The translations under genes and the position numbers were made by a program. This document shows, one piece after another, positions 61,389 through 64,000 of a stretch of DNA of 64,000 nucleotides (the first letter of the stretch is position 1; each line of letters opens with the position of its first letter). Source of the DNA: an uncultured Pelagibacteraceae bacterium (GTDB lineage: Bacteria; Pseudomonadota; Alphaproteobacteria; Pelagibacterales; Pelagibacteraceae); the NCBI GenBank assembly GCA_902633985.1, contig CACPHV010000001.1:1-64000 (forward strand). The letters are read 5' to 3'. The notes beneath the pieces were generated by a model. It saw nothing but the letters and a program-made list of their open reading frames with translations. It was not told the origin of the DNA and searched no databases.

Positions 61389-62366
61389 ATGCAATTAAAA
61401 ATAGAAAAAGGAACTTTTAAAAATTATCCACTAGAAGATATTTCAGATGCATTAAGAAAAGGATTGTCTGAAAATTTCAAAAAAGTTGAGGTAGAGGTGG
61501 TAGATTGTCCTAATCTTAGAGATTGGGATTGTCCATCAGAAGGAATCAGTGGAAATCAAAAAATAATAGACGTTGGTGGAGAGCCTTATATGCATGATCC
61601 AAAATTTATTGGTGCAGAGTTTGACTACCAAGAAATATCTAAAATGATTGACTCTGAAAAATCTTATGCCTTAGGAGCTGGATCAGGCGCAATGTCATGT
61701 TTAGATGGTCACTGTGGAGAATTAATTATTAATGAAAATTTAATTACTGATGAGTCTAAATCAATAATTGCAAGAGTAAGTCCAGATAAAAAATGTATTG
61801 TTGAAAAATATTCTGCAAAAAAACATGGTGGACTTGGAAATATTTATTACACAGATGGTAAACAAGGAAAAGTTATTAAAATAAAAATCAAAGGAAGAAA
61901 TGGAGAACAAGGTTCTTTACCTCAAGCAATGAGGTCTTCTTTATCAAAAAATTTAAATATTAAAAATAATGAGCATATGTCTCTATCTGGTGTATTTAGA
62001 GTGTTAGATGGAAAAATAAGATCACATGTTCAGCCAGATTATAAAAATATAAAACATGAGTATTACGATCCAAAACAAATGAAATGTGTTAAGAATTTTC
62101 TTCAATTCTATGAGCCAGTTGGACCAAAATTGCAGTGTTATACAGTTCTTTGGACTGGTGATCCTACAGGAGGAGACTTAAATCTAAGAGAGTCTGGTGA
62201 GCATACCCACTTTCATTCTTATGAGCACGATAGAGATGCTGGTCATTATCATTTTGACGTGACACCTAATGAGATAGAATATGAGGGATATTTCAATACT
62301 GCAAATGAAGTACACAGAGTAAACAATATTTATAAAGAACTTCTAAACAAAAATAGTATTGAATAG
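61389..62366 (+). CDS. C11orf54/DUF1907-like metal-dependent ester hydrolase
   Basis: The protein resembles human C11orf54 (PTD012) along its length: ALRKGLSENFKKVEVEVVDCPNL at the start, IDVGGEPYMHD, YALGAGSGAMSCLDGHCGELI, KKCIVEKYS, and EHTHFHSYEHDRDAGHYHFD, then TPNEIEYEGYF near the C-terminus. The last block gives an HxH (272, 274) and a distal His (286), equivalent to the zinc-binding histidines of the human protein; the spacing is two residues longer. 325 residues. It heads a rightward operon with the regulator and the PanB-like gene. Esterase or lactonase activity is inference from family. Confidence 0.8.
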   Translation: MQLKIEKGTFKNYPLEDISDALRKGLSENFKKVEVEVVDCPNLRDWDCPSEGISGNQKIIDVGGEPYMHDPKFIGAEFDYQEISKMIDSEKSYALGAGSGAMSCLDGHCGELIINENLITDESKSIIARVSPDKKCIVEKYSAKKHGGLGNIYYTDGKQGKVIKIKIKGRNGEQGSLPQAMRSSLSKNLNIKNNEHMSLSGVFRVLDGKIRSHVQPDYKNIKHEYYDPKQMKCVKNFLQFYEPVGPKLQCYTVLWTGDPTGGDLNLRESGEHTHFHSYEHDRDAGHYHFDVTPNEIEYEGYFNTANEVHRVNNIYKELLNKNSIE

Positions 62367-62393
62367 AAAACTGAATGTGTTTAAATTTATTTA

Positions 62394-62810
62394 ATGAAAA
62401 GACAGTTTAAATACCCAAAACACTTCGAAGAACAAAAAAAAATTCCAAAACTAACTCAAAAAAGAATTCAACTAGCAGAAATATCACTTGGTGATTTTGA
62501 AGGAAGATTAGCCAATGAATTATTGAATTGGTTTTCTTTAACTCCACAACATTGGATAATGTTGCATATGGTTATGCTTGCTTATTATAAAAATAAATCA
62601 ATTACTAAAAATCAACTACTTAAAGTAATTGAGAAATCGTATTTGACTTCAAACGTCTATATCGATACAGCAATTAAAAAAGGTTATTTTAGAATTATTA
62701 GAAATGAGAGAGACAAAAGATCTATTTTTATTTTACCTTCAGTAATTACTATCAAAACCTTTGAGGAGTTTATTGATAGAAGAGATATTCTTTATAAAGG
62801 AATTAAATGA
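62394..62810 (+). CDS. Winged-helix (MarR-like) transcriptional regulator
   Basis: 138 residues with a helix-rich DNA-binding layout: TPQHWIMLHMVMLAYYKNKSITKNQLLKVI, then a recognition-helix-like SYLTSNVYIDTAIKKGYFRIIRNERDKRSIFILPS, the wing and strand typical of MarR proteins. A ligand pocket is not evident from sequence. It sits between the DUF1907-like gene and the PanB-like gene and overlaps the latter in an ATGA junction, which argues that it regulates this module. Confidence 0.75.
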   Translation: MKRQFKYPKHFEEQKKIPKLTQKRIQLAEISLGDFEGRLANELLNWFSLTPQHWIMLHMVMLAYYKNKSITKNQLLKVIEKSYLTSNVYIDTAIKKGYFRIIRNERDKRSIFILPSVITIKTFEEFIDRRDILYKGIK

Positions 62811-63622
62811 AGAATATTTATACATGGGCTGCTAAACCAGCAAAGCGAACTTTAACTGTTGGAGACTTAAAAACAGCTAAAGGAAAAAGAAAATTTACAC
62901 AAGTTACTGCTAACAGTATTGAAGAAGCGGAGGCAGCAGAAAAGGTGGGATTTGATATGATTATATCAAACGCAAAAAATGTAATACCTGTAAGAGAGGG
63001 TTCAAAAAATTTATTTTTAACAGCTGCTTTAGTATTAAATGAGTTTGTAACTGCAGAGGATATTATGCGTGGAGCTTTTAAAGCTTTAGAAAATGGTGCA
63101 GATGCAGTTATGACTCCTAGAAGTATGGACATAGTTGAAATGCTAGCTAAGGAAGATGTTCCTGTAATGGGGCATTTAGGTTTGGTTCCAAGAAAATCTA
63201 CTTGGATTGGTGGTTTGAGAGCAGTGGGCAAAACTGCAGAGGAAGCATATGATCTATTTAAAAAATTTAAAAGATTAGAAGATGCAGGCGCTTTTTCTGC
63301 AGAGTGTGAAGTTATACCAGAAAATGTAATGGGTGAAATTTCAAAGCGTACAAATATTGTTACTGTTTCATTAGGTTCAGGGAAAAATGCTGATGTAATG
63401 TATTTATTTATGGAAGATATTTGTGGTGATACTGAAAATCCTCCAAGACATTCTAAAGCATATGGAAATTTATTAAGATTAAGAAATGAAATTAAAATTG
63501 AAAGAGTAAAAGCTCTTAAAGCTTTTAAAAAAGACACAATGACTGGTAAATTTCCTGGAAAAAAACAATCATCTAATTTAGAGAAAAAACAATTTGAGAA
63601 ATTTTTAGATCAACTAGATTAG
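62807..63622 (+). CDS. Divergent PanB-like protein (ketopantoate hydroxymethyltransferase superfamily)
   Basis: TIM barrel related to PanB: KFTQVTANSIEEAEAAEKVGFDMII, ADAVMTPRSMDIVEMLAKEDVPVMGHLGLVPRK, and FSAECEVIPENV. The VMGHLGL block with its Gly-His-Leu-Gly-Leu is the clearest family mark. By recalled alignment the metal-binding Asp of the GDS motif and the second Asp are not present (IISNA and LTAALV stand there), so normal PanB chemistry is unlikely. 271 residues. It converges with the aldolase gene, overlapping 4 bp. Confidence 0.7.
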   Translation: MKNIYTWAAKPAKRTLTVGDLKTAKGKRKFTQVTANSIEEAEAAEKVGFDMIISNAKNVIPVREGSKNLFLTAALVLNEFVTAEDIMRGAFKALENGADAVMTPRSMDIVEMLAKEDVPVMGHLGLVPRKSTWIGGLRAVGKTAEEAYDLFKKFKRLEDAGAFSAECEVIPENVMGEISKRTNIVTVSLGSGKNADVMYLFMEDICGDTENPPRHSKAYGNLLRLRNEIKIERVKALKAFKKDTMTGKFPGKKQSSNLEKKQFEKFLDQLD

Positions 63623-64000
63623 TAAGTAGCGTTATCATCTTTTTTTGATAAAGAACCCTTCATTTTGTCAACTGTAGCTTTGGCACCAGCACTTAAGGCC
63701 CTTAAATCAGATGCTATAGTTACAAAATTAAAACCTATTTCAATCATCTTAGTTGCATATTCTGTAGTACCATTATGAATTCCTGCAAAAATATTATTTT
63801 TTTTAGCATGTTCTAAAATTCTTAAAATTTCGGAATAAGCTTTTGTAGACTCAGGTCTGTCAAACCCCGGTTTTTCACCTATAGCTAAACTTAAATCTGC
63901 TGGCCCAATATAAATACCGTCAACCCCAGGTGTAGACATAATTTCATCAAGATTTTCTAGTGATTCTTTTGTTTCTATCATTGCTAATTTTAGTATTTCA
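63619..64000 (-). CDS. HpcH/HpaI-type aldolase, 5' end outside window
   Basis: Class II aldolase cleaving 4-hydroxy-2-oxo acids to pyruvate and an aldehyde. The visible C-terminal part reads through the window edge as EILKLAMIETKESLENLDEI, then PGVDGIYIGPADLSLAIG with the metal/substrate region and the GIHNGTTEYATKMIEIGFNFVTIASD strand. The ATG at 63981 is internal, since the conserved sequence continues upstream. Only about 127 residues are in the window. Its placement next to the PanB-like gene suggests both act on related oxo acids. Confidence 0.88.
   Translation of the reverse strand, partial: EILKLAMIETKESLENLDEIMSTPGVDGIYIGPADLSLAIGEKPGFDRPESTKAYSEILRILEHAKKNNIFAGIHNGTTEYATKMIEIGFNFVTIASDLRALSAGAKATVDKMKGSLSKKDDNATY

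Noticed and set aside
62818-63537. 239-codon open frame antisense to the PanB-like gene
   Set aside because: Its codons mirror the third positions of the real gene, the product is low-complexity Ser/Phe/Ala/Pro sequence, and no family motif is visible.
1-64000. tRNA, rRNA, CRISPR array, insertion sequence or prophage
   Set aside because: No cloverleaf-like GC-rich segment, regularly spaced repeat, transposase or integrase motif was seen in either strand.

Overview
The window reads as a streamlined alphaproteobacterial chromosome of the SAR11 / Candidatus Pelagibacter type (order Pelagibacterales). The DNA is very AT-rich and genes are packed with overlaps of 1-40 bp. No intergenic stretch exceeds about 140 bp, so no gene-free stretch of 300 bases exists here. 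I saw no tRNA, rRNA, insertion sequence, CRISPR array or phage gene. Gene order follows the alphaproteobacterial backbone (fabG-acpP-gmk-rsmA-pdxA-surA-lptD-lptG-lptF-pepA-ndk; rne-mrcA-prfB; aroQ-accB-accC; DUF2155-NDUFA12; iscR-sufBCDS), but several genes normally found in these runs are missing.

Layout. 1-16.1 kb: fatty-acid and nucleotide housekeeping, the lipopolysaccharide export genes lptD/lptG/lptF with surA, purN/purM, hda and aspS. 16.1-20.2 kb: an orphan NrdJ-type TSCPD protein, a Complex I accessory subunit, biotin carboxylase subunits with aroQ, and thiS-thiG. 20.2-31.8 kb: RNase E/G, PBP1A, RF2 with a programmed frameshift, an AsmA-like protein, tyrS, anmK and a hydrolase. 31.9-38.1 kb: the complete suf iron-sulfur operon behind iscR with a recognisable IscR box. 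38.2-43.5 kb: a 56-codon small gene, glnA, a tRNA-editing-like protein, transporters and a homocysteine methyltransferase.

43.5-54.4 kb is a molybdenum island. It holds moaB, a CODH/xanthine-dehydrogenase-like operon (coxG-like, small, large and medium subunits, a split XdhC and a MocA-like cytidylyltransferase), then on the other strand moaA-moaC-moaD-moaE-msrP-msrQ. The large subunit has the AYRGAGR loop of form II enzymes, so CO oxidation is not implied. Cofactor synthesis, enzyme maturation and two molybdoenzymes are therefore co-located. Two unusual RNA-level structures occur in it: alternative hairpins ahead of moaA, and a perfect GC palindrome that can mask the moaE ribosome binding site.

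54.4-64 kb is the accessory part. It begins with an aldo/keto reductase, an IolG-like dehydrogenase, an IolE-like dehydratase and a hydroxyacid dehydrogenase (a partial inositol-type set). Next comes a divergent module around a 20-bp palindrome at 61341-61360. Leftward are a PanE-like dehydrogenase and two 2-oxoglutarate/iron oxygenases. Rightward are a C11orf54/DUF1907-like metal hydrolase, a winged-helix regulator and a PanB-like protein that has lost the expected metal ligands, followed by a convergent HpcH/HpaI aldolase cut by the window end. This module is my best candidate for an undescribed catabolic system. Its substrate cannot be read from sequence alone.
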